Below are positions 17,221 through 24,334 of a stretch of 33,682 nucleotides of DNA, in pieces. The stretch lies in assembly GCA_030145105.1 (NCBI GenBank), contig JAQYWF010000008.1, positions 1 to 33,682 of the forward strand, in the 5' to 3' direction. Both the position numbers and the translations under genes were made by a program. This DNA is from Desulfosarcina sp. (lineage in GTDB: Bacteria > Desulfobacterota > Desulfobacteria > Desulfobacterales > Desulfosarcinaceae). The notes under the pieces are model-generated. The model did not search any database. It saw only the letters and a program-made list of their open reading frames with translations, and was not told where the DNA came from. The first letter of the stretch is position 1. Every line of letters begins with the position of its first letter.

Positions 17221-17790
17221 TTACCATCCTTCCGGACCCCGGACCAGATTGACCCCGGCCAGAAAGGGTTCGATGACAAAAGCCAGGCGATCGCCGTCAT
17301 TGGTTCGTATACGGATGACGGCTTTGTCGGAATAGCCCTTTGGAAAAAAAGCGATGGGGATGGTCCCGCTGGATACACGCTCGGTCTGGGAAAAGGCCAC
17401 ATGGTCAATGTTTACCCCGCGTGGCAGGGAATAGCCGGCCTCGCGGGCGGCGTCTGCATCGGTATCCGCCATGCCGGCTTCGGTGATCCAGAGCCGCTGG
17501 ACGTCGGGCGACACGTTGAGCACGAAGGTTTTGTTTTCAACAACCGCTTTTTCCTTGAGGCCACGGACAGTGGCAATGATCCAGCGTGCGGTTTCGTCGC
17601 TGCCGTTGGAAAAGAGTCCGCCTTCCAATCGGGGGATGGCCACCACCAGCATGATGCTGATCAGCGCGGTCACGACGATCATTTCAATCAGTGTGAATCC
17701 ACGGCTGCCCAAAAATGGGGGTCCTGTTTTGTTTTCCGGGGGTGCCTGCGTGTGCGAGGCGTGTAGACGGGCAGACTGGCTCGATGTCAT
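17221..17790 (-). CDS. gspH: Type II secretion minor pseudopilin GspH
   Basis: 189 residues. A long 31-residue leader precedes the prepilin site SRG/FTLIEMIVVTALISIMLVV (Glu at +5), and the C-terminal domain has TARWIIATVRGLKEKAVVEN and a GspH-like beta-sandwich region. No in-frame ATG closer to the cleavage site exists, so the long leader is kept. GspH probably joins the GspG fibre to the tip complex. It lies 47 bp after gspG, a spacer that contains a stem-loop. Confidence 0.88.
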   Translation of the reverse strand: MTSSQSARLHASHTQAPPENKTGPPFLGSRGFTLIEMIVVTALISIMLVVAIPRLEGGLFSNGSDETARWIIATVRGLKEKAVVENKTFVLNVSPDVQRLWITEAGMADTDADAAREAGYSLPRGVNIDHVAFSQTERVSSGTIPIAFFPKGYSDKAVIRIRTNDGDRLAFVIEPFLAGVNLVRGPEGW

Positions 17791-17799
17791 GGCATGAGA

Positions 17800-17817
17800 G
17801 ACGGGAATATGCCCGTC
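17800..17817 (-). other. Stem-loop between gspG and gspH
   Basis: GACGGG and CCCGTC form a perfect six-base-pair GC stem with a six-base loop, 20 bases after the gspG stop and 9 bases before the gspH start. There is no T-run, so it is not a typical terminator. Its place just after the most abundant pseudopilin gene suggests an mRNA-stabilising or attenuating element; this is inference. Confidence 0.4.
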
Positions 17818-17837
17818 GGGTGATCGCCGGCGCCGCG

Positions 17838-18293
17838 TTATTCGGACTCCCAGCTGTTAATATCCGCATCTTTGTCCTCACCGCCGGCCGCCCCGTCGGC
17901 GCCGTAAGCGATGATGTCGAAATCATCATGGATGCCAGGACTCAGGTAGATGAAATCATTGCCCCAGGGGTCTTTGGGCACCTTGCCCTTTTCCAGATAG
18001 CCGCCCTTGCGCCAGTTTTTGGGAATGTTGCCGGAGGCGGGCTGCTCCACCAGGGCCTGTATCCCCTGCTCGGTGGATGGATACATGCCATTGTCCAGTT
18101 TGTAAAGCTTGAGGGCCGTGCCAATGCTTTCGATTTGCATTTTGGCCTTGAGTTGCTTGGCCTGCTCCGGACGGCCCATGATGCGCGGGACGATCAGGCC
18201 GGCCAGAATGCCGAGAATGACGATGACCACCATCAGCTCGATCAGGGTGAAACCGCGGCAGTTGCCCACTTTTTGCGGGTGAGACAGCTTCAT
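17838..18293 (-). CDS. gspG: Type II secretion major pseudopilin GspG
   Basis: 151 residues from the ATG at 18291-18293, chosen because a strong GGAGG lies just upstream; the frame could extend to 18347 but without a ribosome site. The leader ends NCRG before [24 protein letters not shown], with Glu at +5. The mature domain has the GspG marks: [41 protein letters not shown] and a Gly/Asp-rich C-terminal calcium loop ([19 protein letters not shown]). GspG polymerises into the pseudopilus that pushes substrates through GspD. It lies between gspF and gspH; the 228-bp spacer to gspF carries heptad repeats. Confidence 0.96.
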   Translation of the reverse strand: MKLSHPQKVGNCRGFTLIELMVVIVILGILAGLIVPRIMGRPEQAKQLKAKMQIESIGTALKLYKLDNGMYPSTEQGIQALVEQPASGNIPKNWRKGGYLEKGKVPKDPWGNDFIYLSPGIHDDFDIIAYGADGAAGGEDKDADINSWESE

Positions 18294-18443
18294 AATTCCT
18301 CCATCATTCGTTACCCGGTGTTTAACCGGCGCCGTTGAACCCTTCATGTTTCTCGAAAATAAATACTAACCCAATGCGACCCAACAATCAAGCACACAAG
18401 GTCGCAGCTCAAAGCTCGAAGGTGAAAGCCATCAACCAATTCA

Positions 18444-18513
18444 ATTAACCACAAACCACGAACCAGAAACCAAAGACCACGAACCAGAGACCAGAGACGA
18501 TAGACCAGAGACC
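18444..18513 (-). repeat. Ten-unit 7-bp tandem repeat in the gspF-gspG spacer
   Basis: Seventy bases split without gaps into ten 7-mers that nearly all end in ACC on the + strand: ATTAACC, ACAAACC, ACGAACC, AGAAACC, AAAGACC, ACGAACC, AGAGACC, AGAGACG, ATAGACC, AGAGACC. On the transcribed strand the consensus is GGTYTNT/GGTTCGT. Because 7 is not a multiple of 3, the period shifts the reading frame, and the frame across it encodes only a low-complexity Leu/Trp/Arg string, so it is not protein-coding. It lies within the probable gspF-gspG transcript. Confidence 0.85.
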
Positions 18514-18521
18514 ATTGTGCC

Positions 18522-19748
18522 TTACCCAACCAGCTGGTTCATTTCGAAAATGGGCAGACAGATGGAAAGAACGATAAACAGCACGACCACGGCCATAACC
18601 AGGATCATCACCGGCTCCAGCATGGCCATCATGCTCATGATCGATGACTGAACTTCGTTTTCATACACCTCGGCGATTTTGTAGAGCATGGATTCCAATT
18701 CACCGCTTTGCTCACCCACCTGAACCATCTGTACGGCCAAATCGGGAAAGACGTCATCGGCCGCCAGCGACAAACCCAGTCCCTGGCCTTTTTCGACTTC
18801 ACTGGATGCCTTTTCGATGAGGCTGGAGATCACCACATTGCCGGTGACATTTCTGACGATCTCCAGGGCTGGCAGCATAGTCACGCCGTTTTCAAGCAGG
18901 GATGCGAGGGTCCGGGCAAAACGGGCCACGGCGATCTTTTTCAGCAACATGCCCATGACGGGCATGGAAAGCAATATCCGATCTGTGGTAACCAGCCCGC
19001 GTTCCGTTTTTCTAAAGGCCTTTAAGGCTACCAGGCCGGCGACGATCACAACCACGAGCAGCCACCAGAAGCGTTTGAACAGATCGCTGGCCGCGATGAG
19101 AAACCGGGTCGGGGTGGGCAGCGCCTGATTCATGTCCACGAAGATGGTGGTGATGTTGGGGATGACGAAGGTCATCAGAAAAAAAAGCACCAGGGTGCCG
19201 ATGGCGGTCATGAGGATGGGATAGGCCATGGCGGTTTGGATGCGGGCCTTGAGCTCCTGCTGTTTCTCCATAATGTCCGCCAAGCGCTGGAGAACGATTT
19301 CCAGTGTTCCCGAGGTCTCTCCGGCACGCACCATGTTGATGTAAATCTGAGAGAAAACCGACGGGTAAAGCGTCAGGGACGAGGCAAAGCTGTTGCCCTC
19401 TACAATGGAATCCTTGATCCGGGCAACGATCTTGGTGAACCCATGGATTTTGGTCTGGGAGACCAGGGTGGTCAGCGCGGTAACCAGCGGAAATCCGGCA
19501 CCGGTCAGCGTCGCCAGCTGGCGAGTCCACAGGCTGACATGGGCCGGCTTGACACGGCTGAACAGGCTCTGGAAGCTTACGCCTCGGGTCTCCTTGCTGG
19601 TTTCGCCGGCCGTGACCTCTTTGACGGTGACGGGAAAACTGCCCATGGCGCGGATTTTCTGCCGTGCCGCCTGGGCGCCGTCGGCATCGATGATTCCGGT
19701 GACAGTTTTTCCCTTGCTGTCAAGGGCCTCGTAGTCGTAAACGGGCAT
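18522..19748 (-). CDS. gspF: Type II secretion inner-membrane platform protein GspF
   Basis: 408 residues, standard length. Two GspF/PilC cytoplasmic domains (about 70-195 and 270-395) are each followed by membrane segments (about 170-190, 222-240 and 375-398). Motifs include WTRQLATLTGAGFPLVTAL, the mirrored FARTLASLLENGVTMLPALE, and YPILMTAIGTLVLFFLMTF. GspF sits in the inner membrane below the pseudopilus and contacts GspE and GspL. The ATG lies 14 bp after the rsmB stop, with AGGA upstream, placing it in the def-fmt-rsmB transcription unit. Confidence 0.95.
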   Translation of the reverse strand: MPVYDYEALDSKGKTVTGIIDADGAQAARQKIRAMGSFPVTVKEVTAGETSKETRGVSFQSLFSRVKPAHVSLWTRQLATLTGAGFPLVTALTTLVSQTKIHGFTKIVARIKDSIVEGNSFASSLTLYPSVFSQIYINMVRAGETSGTLEIVLQRLADIMEKQQELKARIQTAMAYPILMTAIGTLVLFFLMTFVIPNITTIFVDMNQALPTPTRFLIAASDLFKRFWWLLVVVIVAGLVALKAFRKTERGLVTTDRILLSMPVMGMLLKKIAVARFARTLASLLENGVTMLPALEIVRNVTGNVVISSLIEKASSEVEKGQGLGLSLAADDVFPDLAVQMVQVGEQSGELESMLYKIAEVYENEVQSSIMSMMAMLEPVMILVMAVVVLFIVLSICLPIFEMNQLVG

Positions 19749-19762
19749 GGCGTTTTATCCTG

Positions 19763-21175
19763 TCAGCGCTTGCGTTGTAGCCGTGCTGCGAAAAAGCCGT
19801 CCATATGATCGATGTGGGGAGCGGTTCCGAAAAAGCCTTTTTCTTCCAAAAAAGGAAGCACGGTCTTGTCTTCTATGGATTGCGCACCGGTTATAGCAAA
19901 GTTTGCATGGTTTTTCAAAAAAGTCTTGATTACCCCTTCATTTTCTTCCGGTTCCATGCTGCAGACGGAAAAAACCAGGACCCCGTTCTTTTTGACCAGC
20001 GGGGCGAGACGGTCGAGAAAGCGTGCCTGCCGTTTGGCCAATCGGGCGATATCGGTCTCCTGGGCCGACCATTTGGCATCTGGATTGCGCCGCAGAACGC
20101 CCAGCCCGGAGCAGGGTGCATCCAGTAGGATCCGGTCGAACCGGGGCAGTGATTCCAAGGCGAGCGGCTGGTTCAGGTCCGCGCGTCGGGTGTGAATAAT
20201 GGACACACCCAGGCGGTGTGCCTCGTTTTCCAGACGGGTCAGTTTGGCATCCACGTTGTCCATTGCCACGATGGCGCCCCGGTTGTCCATGAGTTGGGCC
20301 AGGTGGGTCGCCTTTCCACCCAGACCGGCACAGGCGTCTAGAACGGTTTCTCCCGGTTGGGGTGACAGCAGCAGGGAAACCAGCTGGGCAGCCCCATCCT
20401 GGACTGAAAATCGGCCGTCGACAAAGGCCTTCATCTCCGGGATGGGGAGACGGGGGCGGACCAGGTTGACTCCGCCGGGGACGGTGTCCACGATCTCGAT
20501 GGCTTCCACCTGGTCCGACAAGGCCTTGACCAGTTCCGCCAGGTTGTTTCTCAGCCTGTTGCAGCGCAAGGTTATGGGTGGGATGGTGTTCATCGCCGCA
20601 CACAGTCGCTTGCTTTGGGCAAGGCCCATCCGGCCGATCCAGCGCGCAGCCAGCCATTGGGGAAAGGCGTGGGCCACGGCAATGTGATCCACCGGCGAAT
20701 CCACGGCGTCGGGAATACAGAACCGGTCTGGGTCCCGCAGGGCATTTCTCAGCAGGGCATTGACAAAACCGGCCGCGCTTGAGGCCTTGTGGGTCCGTAC
20801 CAGGTTGACCGCCGTGTTGACGGCTGCCGATGCAGGGATGCGGTCCATAAACAGGATCTGGAACAGGCCGATTCTAAGGATGTTCAAAATGGGCGGGGAT
20901 ATCTTCATAATGTGCCGATCGGCGTAGGCCGCCACCACTGCATCCAAGCGCAGTCGCCAACGCAATACGCCGTACACCAGCTGGTTGAACAGGGCTCGAT
21001 CCCGGCGCGAGAGCCCTGTCAGCTTGGGCGCTGAATCATCGAGAACCGCGTCCAGGGTCGTCTTGCCCCTGTCAACAAGCTCCAGCACGGCCAGGGCAGC
21101 GGCCCTGGGGTCGGTGAAGGGCCGGTTCTGTCTTGATCGGTTGCGGGGTGGGTGCTGAGGTGATGATGTGGCCAC
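19763..21175 (-). CDS. rsmB: 16S rRNA (cytosine-C5)-methyltransferase RsmB
   Basis: 470 residues. An N-terminal NusB-like RNA-binding domain (about 22-160) is followed by a SAM-dependent methyltransferase core. The SAM loop is LDACAGLGGKATHLAQ (about 278-293). The PCSGLG motif (ILLDAPCSGLGVLRRNPDAKW) and the catalytic FSVCSMEPEENE carry the two Cys of the RNA m5C enzymes. The enzyme methylates C967 of 16S rRNA (E. coli numbering). The start is GTG at 21173-21175, 6 bp downstream of fmt. The def-fmt-rsmB order is common and supports the call. Confidence 0.95.
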   Translation of the reverse strand: MATSSPQHPPRNRSRQNRPFTDPRAAALAVLELVDRGKTTLDAVLDDSAPKLTGLSRRDRALFNQLVYGVLRWRLRLDAVVAAYADRHIMKISPPILNILRIGLFQILFMDRIPASAAVNTAVNLVRTHKASSAAGFVNALLRNALRDPDRFCIPDAVDSPVDHIAVAHAFPQWLAARWIGRMGLAQSKRLCAAMNTIPPITLRCNRLRNNLAELVKALSDQVEAIEIVDTVPGGVNLVRPRLPIPEMKAFVDGRFSVQDGAAQLVSLLLSPQPGETVLDACAGLGGKATHLAQLMDNRGAIVAMDNVDAKLTRLENEAHRLGVSIIHTRRADLNQPLALESLPRFDRILLDAPCSGLGVLRRNPDAKWSAQETDIARLAKRQARFLDRLAPLVKKNGVLVFSVCSMEPEENEGVIKTFLKNHANFAITGAQSIEDKTVLPFLEEKGFFGTAPHIDHMDGFFAARLQRKR

Positions 21176-21181
21176 GGTCGA

Positions 21182-22123
21182 TTATCCCAGACACGTACCA
21201 TCGGGTAGGCGGCAGCCGCAGAGAAAATCGTCGATGGGCAGGCGTTTGCCCGACTCACCCTGAATTTCCTGGATGGCGATGGCCGATTTGCCGGTGGCCA
21301 CGCGAAGCTCTCCGGCAAAGCACTCGAGGATGGTGCCCGGCGGGACGCTGATCTCCCGTTCCAGAACGCTGGCTTTGAAGATTTTCAGGCGCATGTCGTC
21401 GCTGAAGGTATAGGCGCCCGGCCAGGGGGTCACGCCGCGGATCAGGCATGCGATCCGTTCGGCCGGCATGGACCAGTCGATTTTCCCATCCTTTTTTTTG
21501 AGCATGGGGGCATACGTCGCCTGCGTGTGGTCCTGGGACACGCGCTCCAGGCTGCCGTTTTGCAGCCTTTCCAGCGTCCGGACCAGCGTGCGGGCGCCAA
21601 TCTCGCTGAGGCGGTCGTGTAGCTCGGCGGCGGTTTCGTCGGGTCCGATCTCGGTCTTTTCCATCAGCAGCATATCGCCGGTGTCCATGCCCTTGTCCAT
21701 CATCATGGTCGTGACGCCGGTTTCGCGGTCCCCGCTGATGATGGACCACTGGATGGGTGCTGCACCGCGGTAACGGGGCAGCAGCGATGCGTGGACGTTG
21801 ATGGAGCCGGTGCCGGGAATGTCCAGCAGACGCTGGGGCAGAATCTGGCCGAAGGCCACCACGATGAACAGGTCCGGCGCCAGTCCGGCCATCTGCTCCT
21901 GGAAGGCGTGGGTTCGCACCTTCTCGGGCTGGAGAACCGGGTAACCATATTGCACGGCGGTGTGTTTGACCGGCGGTGGGGTCAGCTTGCGGCCCCGGCC
22001 TTTGGGCCGGTCGGGTTGGGTCACCACGGCCAGCACTTCATGGCCGCTGTCATGCAGGGCCCGAAGCGACGGCACGGCAAAATCCGGCGTGCCCATAAAG
22101 ACTATTTTCAACGGGTGGTTCAA
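21182..22123 (-). CDS. fmt: Methionyl-tRNA formyltransferase
   Basis: 313 residues, standard. It formylates Met-tRNAi using 10-formyl-THF so that translation can start. The N-terminal Rossmann part begins KIVFMGTPDFAVPSL; the catalytic motif SINVHASLLPRYRGAAPIQW holds the conserved Asn/His, and MDTGDMLL supplies the catalytic Asp. The C-terminal OB domain begins near residue 205 with KIDWSMPAERIACLIRG. Its ATG overlaps the def stop (ATGA), coupling it to deformylase. Confidence 0.96.
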   Translation of the reverse strand: MNHPLKIVFMGTPDFAVPSLRALHDSGHEVLAVVTQPDRPKGRGRKLTPPPVKHTAVQYGYPVLQPEKVRTHAFQEQMAGLAPDLFIVVAFGQILPQRLLDIPGTGSINVHASLLPRYRGAAPIQWSIISGDRETGVTTMMMDKGMDTGDMLLMEKTEIGPDETAAELHDRLSEIGARTLVRTLERLQNGSLERVSQDHTQATYAPMLKKKDGKIDWSMPAERIACLIRGVTPWPGAYTFSDDMRLKIFKASVLEREISVPPGTILECFAGELRVATGKSAIAIQEIQGESGKRLPIDDFLCGCRLPDGTCLG

Positions 22124-22629
22124 TGCTGTTTCATCTCCTTTTTGACCCGGCGCTTGTACATCTGCCGCTTCAAGGTACTGATGTGATCGATAAACAGGGT
22201 GCCGTTGAGATGATCCAGTTCGTGCTGGATGACAATGGCCAGAAGGCCGTCTGCCTCAAAGCGCAGGGGGTTGCCGTCCCTGTCGACGCCTTCCACTAGA
22301 ATTCGTTCGGCCCGTTTGACGTCCGCCCTGAAGTCGGGCACACTCAGGCAGCCTTCATTTTCCGAAAGGATTTCGCCCTCGCTGGTGATGATTTTCGGAT
22401 TGACCAGCACATGCAGGTCATGCCCTTCTTCTCTCTGCGCGATGTCGTAAATGATGAAGCTCTGTCCGATGCCCACCTGGGGGGCGGCCAGGCCCACACC
22501 GGGGGCCACATACATGGTCGCGGCCATGTTGTCGAAAACGGTCTGCATGGCCCCGTCGATATCCTCGACGGGTGCCGTCTGCTTTTTCAGGAAACTGTCC
22601 GGATATGTAAGTATGTCTAACACGGTCAC
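22120..22629 (-). CDS. def: Peptide deformylase
   Basis: 169 residues, standard. This metalloenzyme removes the N-formyl group from nascent proteins. The three defining motifs are complete: GVGLAAPQ (about 45-52), EGCLS (metal Cys) and QHELDH (HExxH metal and catalytic residues). The start is GTG at 22627-22629 with an AGAGG ribosome site about nine bases upstream. It is the first gene of the compact def-fmt-rsmB-gsp block; upstream is a 300-bp gap to ribF. Confidence 0.96.
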   Translation of the reverse strand: MTVLDILTYPDSFLKKQTAPVEDIDGAMQTVFDNMAATMYVAPGVGLAAPQVGIGQSFIIYDIAQREEGHDLHVLVNPKIITSEGEILSENEGCLSVPDFRADVKRAERILVEGVDRDGNPLRFEADGLLAIVIQHELDHLNGTLFIDHISTLKRQMYKRRVKKEMKQH

Positions 22630-22931
22630 GGTGTTTAACCTCTTTTTATCGTGTCGTAAACCAACCTGTTAAGTTAATGCATTTTTCGGGATTTTCAAAC
22701 GAAAAAAGATGGGAATGGACCCATGCTGAAATCAATTCTGGTTTACGGGTAGGATTTTGGTCCAGCTTTAACGGAATTCCAAGGCGTTCGAGATTTCACC
22801 GTTAATGCAATCTCCGTGCAGGTGGAGATCCAGTGGTTTTAATTGGCTGTGGACTCCCGCGGGAGGGATTCGGTCGTGTTCTTTTTCTAGAATCGTCGGA
22901 GCGAAGCGACTCATCCTGGCTCCTGGCTCCG
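22630..22931. other. 300-bp gap between ribF and def
   Basis: No gene is seen. It contains a weak AT stem-loop (TTTTTCG/CGAAAAA, 22682-22706), an ATCTCC/GGAGAT stem (22810-22829), the perfect palindrome CTCCCGCGGGAG (22854-22865), and two TCCTGGC heptads followed by TCCGTCA at 22914-22934, just past the ribF stop. It is the likely site of the promoter for def and the leftward operon, but I cannot point to a confident -35/-10 pair. Confidence 0.45.
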
Positions 22932-23879
22932 TCAGCTTTTAAAATGGGGGGCCAGAATCTGACGGGCCTCGGCGATATCCAGATCGATCTGCTCCACCAG
23001 TTCGGCGATGCCGGAAAATTTCTTCTCGTCCCTTAAGCGCTGGACAAAATTGATCATGATTTTCTGGCCGTAAATATCTTTTTCAAAGTCGAGAATGTGT
23101 GCTTCCACGGTAAATACATGATCGTCGAAGGTGGGGCTGTAGCCGATGTTGGCCACTCCCTGATAGCGTTGCCCGTCATAGCGGACAATCACGGCATAGA
23201 CCCCTACCTTGGGGCACAGTTCGTCCTGCAAGTTGATGTTGGCGGTGGGGATGCCCAGCAGTTTGCCGCCCCGGTCACGGCCGTGGGCCACGGTGCCGCG
23301 GATCTGGTAGTTGCGCCCCAGCATCTTGCGCGCTTTTTCGATCTGGCCGTCCATGACCAGTTCCCGGATGGCCGTGCTGCTGATGCGGTCGTTGTCGACG
23401 GTGGACGACTGGATCCAGTCCGCCACGATCACCGTAAAGCCCATCTCCTCGGCATATCGCTTCAGCAGATCCACATTGCCTTCACGATTGTTTCCGAAAG
23501 TATAGTCCTGGCCGACGACGATGGCCTTCATTCCGATGCGTTTCACCAGGATCTCCTCGACGAAGGTTTGCGCCGACAAGGCGGCAAAGTCCATGGTGAA
23601 GGGTATGCAGATCAGCACGTCGATGCCGGCCTTTTCGATCAGTTCCGTTTTCTGTTCATACAGGGTGATCAGGGGCGGGTGGCCGTTTCTAGTGATCACC
23701 CGGATGGGGTGGGGATCGAAGGTCATGGCAATGGCGGTGCCGTCCATGGCCTCGGCCCTTTCGATCACTTCGTGGAAAAGGGCCTGGTGGCCGATGTGAA
23801 CGCCGTCGAAATTGCCGATGGTAATCACGGCGGATTTGAAAGGTTCTTTTATAGTTTCGATGTCTTGTATGATTTGCAT
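22932..23879 (-). CDS. ribF: Bifunctional riboflavin kinase/FAD synthetase
   Basis: 315 residues, normal for the bifunctional prokaryotic enzyme that makes FMN and then FAD. The N-terminal adenylyltransferase domain has GNFDGVHIGHQALF (nucleotidyltransferase HxGH) at about 22-35, VVGQDYTFGNNREGN and SSTAIRE. The C-terminal kinase domain has GTVAHGRDRGGKLLGIPTANI at about 194-214 and the VEAHILDF motif. The ATG has GAAAG upstream. It is leftward and separated from def by 300 bp, so it may be transcribed separately; its start faces the tRNA-Leu promoter. The BLUF protein farther right needs FAD, but no link is implied by position. Confidence 0.95.
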   Translation of the reverse strand: MQIIQDIETIKEPFKSAVITIGNFDGVHIGHQALFHEVIERAEAMDGTAIAMTFDPHPIRVITRNGHPPLITLYEQKTELIEKAGIDVLICIPFTMDFAALSAQTFVEEILVKRIGMKAIVVGQDYTFGNNREGNVDLLKRYAEEMGFTVIVADWIQSSTVDNDRISSTAIRELVMDGQIEKARKMLGRNYQIRGTVAHGRDRGGKLLGIPTANINLQDELCPKVGVYAVIVRYDGQRYQGVANIGYSPTFDDHVFTVEAHILDFEKDIYGQKIMINFVQRLRDEKKFSGIAELVEQIDLDIAEARQILAPHFKS

Positions 23880-23989
23880 GATCTTTCAACTAACCGCAAA
23901 ATGGGCTTGACCTTAACGATGCAACATCCGGAGGTTCCCTGTGACCTGCATTAATTATGCGTTTGAATATTTTTTATGCAACGTTAGGC

Positions 23990-24018
23990 TTGACACAAAA
24001 AACAAAAAAATATAGTTA
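23990..24018 (+). promoter_or_regulatory. Sigma70-type promoter for tRNA-Leu
   Basis: A consensus -35 TTGACA (23990-23995) is followed by an A-rich spacer and either TATAGT (24011-24016, 15-base spacer) or TAGTTA (24013-24018, 17-base spacer) as -10. The tRNA begins about 50 bases downstream. Confidence 0.7.
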
Positions 24019-24066
24019 GTGCATCTTCAGTTTGAAATCAACCTTTTTGAAATCAGGCTGGAACGT

Positions 24067-24153
24067 GCCGAAGTGGCGGAATTGGTAGACGCGCTAGGTT
24101 CAGGGTCTAGTTACCGTTCGGTAGTGGGAGTTCGAGTCTCCCCTTCGGCACCA
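24067..24153 (+). tRNA. tRNA-Leu (anticodon CAG)
   Basis: An 87-base class II tRNA. The acceptor stem GCCGAAG pairs with CTTCGGC, followed by discriminator A and an encoded CCA (24151-24153). The D arm TGGCGGAATTGGTAGACGC is typical of tRNA-Leu. The anticodon loop TTCAGGG gives CAG. The long variable arm TACCG/CGGTA and the T arm with GTTCGAGTC are present. It lies between the compact core region and an AT-rich accessory region, a common integration point, though I found no copy of its 3' end farther right in the window. Confidence 0.97.
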
Positions 24154-24170
24154 TATTTTTACAATGCAAG

Positions 24171-24213
24171 GTGCCGTTTTCTTTGAAAAAGTGCAAAGAG
24201 AGGCGGCATTTTT
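24171..24213 (+). terminator. Rho-independent terminator after tRNA-Leu
   Basis: GTGCCG (24171-24176) pairs with CGGCA/T (24204-24209), with an inner CTTTG/CAAAG helix, and a TTTTT run follows directly (24209-24213). It lies 18 bp after the tRNA on the same strand. Confidence 0.6.
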
Positions 24214-24258
24214 GCGTTTTGATTGTTAATTAAGTTGTTTCAGACAGTTAAGTTGATA

Positions 24259-24288
24259 TTGGGCAATAACGGAAGCGTTATTGGGCAA
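24259..24288. repeat. Nested direct and inverted repeat
   Basis: TTGGGCAA occurs at 24259-24266 and 24281-24288 as a direct repeat. Within them CAATAACG (24264-24271) and CGTTATTG (24276-24283) form a perfect eight-base inverted repeat around GAAG. It could be a protein-binding site or a small hairpin; no T-run follows. Confidence 0.55.
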
Positions 24289-24298
24289 AATACGTGCC

Positions 24299-24334
24299 AA
24301 AAAGAAAGGATCGGCAGGTCCTACTTGCCGATCC
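24299..24334 (-). terminator. Rho-independent terminator, leftward
   Basis: On the minus strand GGATCGGCA pairs with TGCCGATCC over nine bases (plus a G-T pair) with a short loop, and the 3' side runs straight into TTTCTTTTT. This is a textbook terminator for a leftward transcript. No intact leftward gene lies immediately before it; the nearest is the BLUF-EAL gene about 950 bp away, so it may belong to a lost gene. Confidence 0.7.

Noticed and set aside
18444-18513. CRISPR array
   Set aside because: The repeats are 7 bp and contiguous, without spacers; no cas genes are present in the window.
18344-18529. 61-codon minus-strand frame across the heptad repeats
   Set aside because: Its Leu/Trp/Arg repeats simply translate the 7-bp tandem repeat; there is no ribosome site and it overlaps the gspF stop.
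1-23900. Many long antisense frames within the core genes
   Set aside because: They mirror the high-GC coding strands, lack ribosome sites and known domains, and overlap firmly identified genes.
23880-23989. FMN riboswitch upstream of ribF
   Set aside because: No conserved FMN-riboswitch motifs are visible, and the 5' region is only a short A/T-rich divergent spacer.
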